This document shows positions 62,740-64,000 of a stretch of DNA of 64,000 bases, piece after piece; the first letter of the stretch is position 1; each line of letters begins with the position of its first letter. Below the pieces are notes generated by a model, which did not search any database, was not told the DNA's origin, and saw nothing but the letters and a program-made list of their open reading frames with translations. The stretch is from assembly GCA_008933995.1 (NCBI GenBank), contig WARS01000014.1, positions 5,999,192 to 6,063,191 of the forward strand, read 5' to 3'. Position numbers and translations under genes: made by a program. The stretch is from Datnioides undecimradiatus. Lineage: Eukaryota > Chordata > Actinopteri > Lobotiformes > Datnioididae.

Positions 62740-62926
62740 CTGCGTGCGCACACTTGCCTTGAGCTAAATGTCAGCATGCTAACACCTGCAATGCTGAGAG
62801 ACGGGCATATTTTTTACCGTGTTATTTGTCTTAGTTTAGCGCGCCAGCATGCGACTCTCGCTAAATAGCATTAAACACAAAGCACTTGCTGAGGCTGATG
62901 GGAAGTGCAGGTATTTGGTCAAATCA
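62740..62926 (-). repeat. Teleost TTAGC-rich interspersed repeat, copy B
   Basis: On the - strand it reads TTTGACCAAATACCTGCA, CCCATCAGCCTCAGC, CTTTGTGTTTAATGCTATTT, GCGCGCTAAACTAAGA and TGTTAGCATGCTGACATTTA. This is the same element and order as the repeat at 34636-35010 but in opposite orientation, so the two are separately inserted, diverged copies. The 5' part may extend to about 62640. Confidence 0.7.
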
Positions 62927-63751
62927 ACAGAGTAGTAACAGTTCACCTGGCGGGAAACGGGAGTAACTTTATTCAATTAAAAAAAAAAAGTTTTCACACA
63001 TTGCGTTGAGGGCGCTGTAGTGTTTTTTCTAAGCTCTACTTTCTCTAAAAGTCACCGGAATCTGATTCTGTTTCTGCTCAACATGCCGTTCACGCAGCAG
63101 AAGAACAGTATATTAATGGTAACAGCCACACTGTTTACTCATCATGGGACTGGAGGTGTGATCGGGTGGTGTGAAAAGCGTCAGACTCCATCAAGGGCTC
63201 CTTCAACACCTGGACTCCCGAGCCTCTCCCGCCTTTGTTGTTTATTCTGATGTGAGAGGAATCTCATTCAGACTGGACCTAATAGCATGGTAATTGCTGC
63301 CAGATTAGATTAGGTTATCACTGGAGTTAACTGATCTGATCAGCTCTGCTGGCAGCAAACAATAACACGGAGACGATCAGATAACAAACTGAGAGCTGAC
63401 AACTGAGACTATCAGTGGTGAAAAACAGTTTAGCGGTGAAACTAAAATTATGTCTCGGTGAAATTATCTGACTGGCATCTATCATGTGAAACACTAACCT
63501 GCCTCGCCGCCTTATCTTCGCTCCAAATCTCCCTCCTCTAATCCTCCTTCCTCGACCCATATTTCCTCTTTTCCTCTCCTTAATGGATCACACATCTCTC
63601 TCCATTATTAATGTGATAATTAGCAGCGGAGAGGGGGTGAGATCATGGCTAATAAGAAGAATAAATAACTGGGGAAATGTAATTTGAGTTTAATGAAAAG
63701 TCTGACTTCAGGGAGAGCAGAAGACGGATGAATGGAGGTGGCAGGTGAAAG

Positions 63752-63860
63752 GTGTGTGTGTGTGTGTGCGCGCTCAGGGCTGTGTCACAGAGATGAGAAT
63801 TAAGTATGACCTCATGCTTTGCGCACGCGCACACACACGCACGCACACACACACACACAC
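63752..63860. repeat. (TG)n and (CA)n tracts in inverted arrangement
   Basis: A TG tract ending in CGCGC (63752-63774) is followed 48 bp later by a GCGCACGCGC-(AC)n tract (63821-63860). The two are complementary and could form a hairpin in single-stranded DNA or RNA. Confidence 0.88.
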
Positions 63861-64000
63861 AATGTCACTCATACATCTATTTTTCTCTTTTCTCTCTCAC
63901 TAACCTTTCCCCACTCCGGTCCATTTATGCATCATCTTTCCAACATTTGCAGCAATACAGCAGATGACATTTACGCTGCGATATGAACTCAGCCCTCAGC

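Larger units (their letters stand above)
61018..64000 (+). other. gpc3: Start of gpc3 intron 5, no further exon recognised
   Basis: Begins with donor GTAAAT. I searched for the following glypican exon (NGMK-type and IIDKL-type segments) and did not find it before 64000. It contains a C run near 61279, a repeat copy at 62740-62926, an A11 run near 62980, and TG and CA tracts at the end. Other open frames are short and unrecognised. Confidence 0.8.

Noticed and set aside
61018-64000. The next glypican exon within the window
   Set aside because: No segment with the expected downstream family pattern was found, and open frames here do not begin at suitable phase-2 acceptors.

Overview
The window is vertebrate, almost certainly teleost, nuclear DNA. 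It is AT-leaning, intron-dominated sequence with roughly twenty (TG)n/(CA)n microsatellites, fish-style interspersed repeats and only about 1.1 kb of recognisable coding sequence. The coding sequence is four consecutive internal exons of one glypican gene on the + strand. By sequence it is the glypican-3 orthologue (gpc3) rather than its paralogue gpc5. The protein is a GPI-anchored heparan sulfate proteoglycan that modulates Hedgehog, Wnt, BMP and FGF signalling at the cell surface.

Layout: 1-4140 is the 3' part of intron 1 (exon 1, with the signal peptide, lies upstream of the window). Exon 2 is 4141-4302. Intron 2 is 46,184 bp long (4303-50486). Exon 3, the large core exon, is 50487-51172. 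Intron 3 is 9,006 bp (51173-60178). Exon 4 is 60179-60321, intron 4 is 570 bp, and exon 5 is 60892-61017. From 61018 to the end is the start of intron 5. Exons encoding the C-terminal part (heparan sulfate attachment serines and GPI signal) were not found and must lie downstream. All splice sites are canonical GT-AG, the phases join (1, 0, 2, 2), and the four exons give 1,117 nt of continuous open frame. They carry 13 of the 14 family cysteines; the 14th belongs to exon 1. A furin-type RxxR site sits at the expected place in exon 4.

The introns hold microsatellites, a 29-bp minisatellite, homopolymer tracts, and pyrimidine/purine-rich blocks. They also hold a decayed mariner-family transposase on the - strand (about 14430-14700), two opposite-orientation copies of a TTAGC-rich teleost repeat (about 34.6 and 62.7 kb), a small MITE-like inverted-repeat element (26382-26520) and several other repeat fragments. 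Some segments look like conserved noncoding elements, notably 59550-60110, just upstream of exon 4, which has two perfect octamer (POU) motifs.

I found no second protein-coding gene, RNA gene or CRISPR array, and no convincing new biological system. The most interesting leads are: the acceptor of exon 4, which is followed at once by a perfect donor-like sequence (recursive-splice-site architecture) repeated exactly at the exon's end; possible poison or cryptic exons inside intron 2 and a possible antisense exon in intron 1; and a perfect 15-bp hairpin at 32951-32987.
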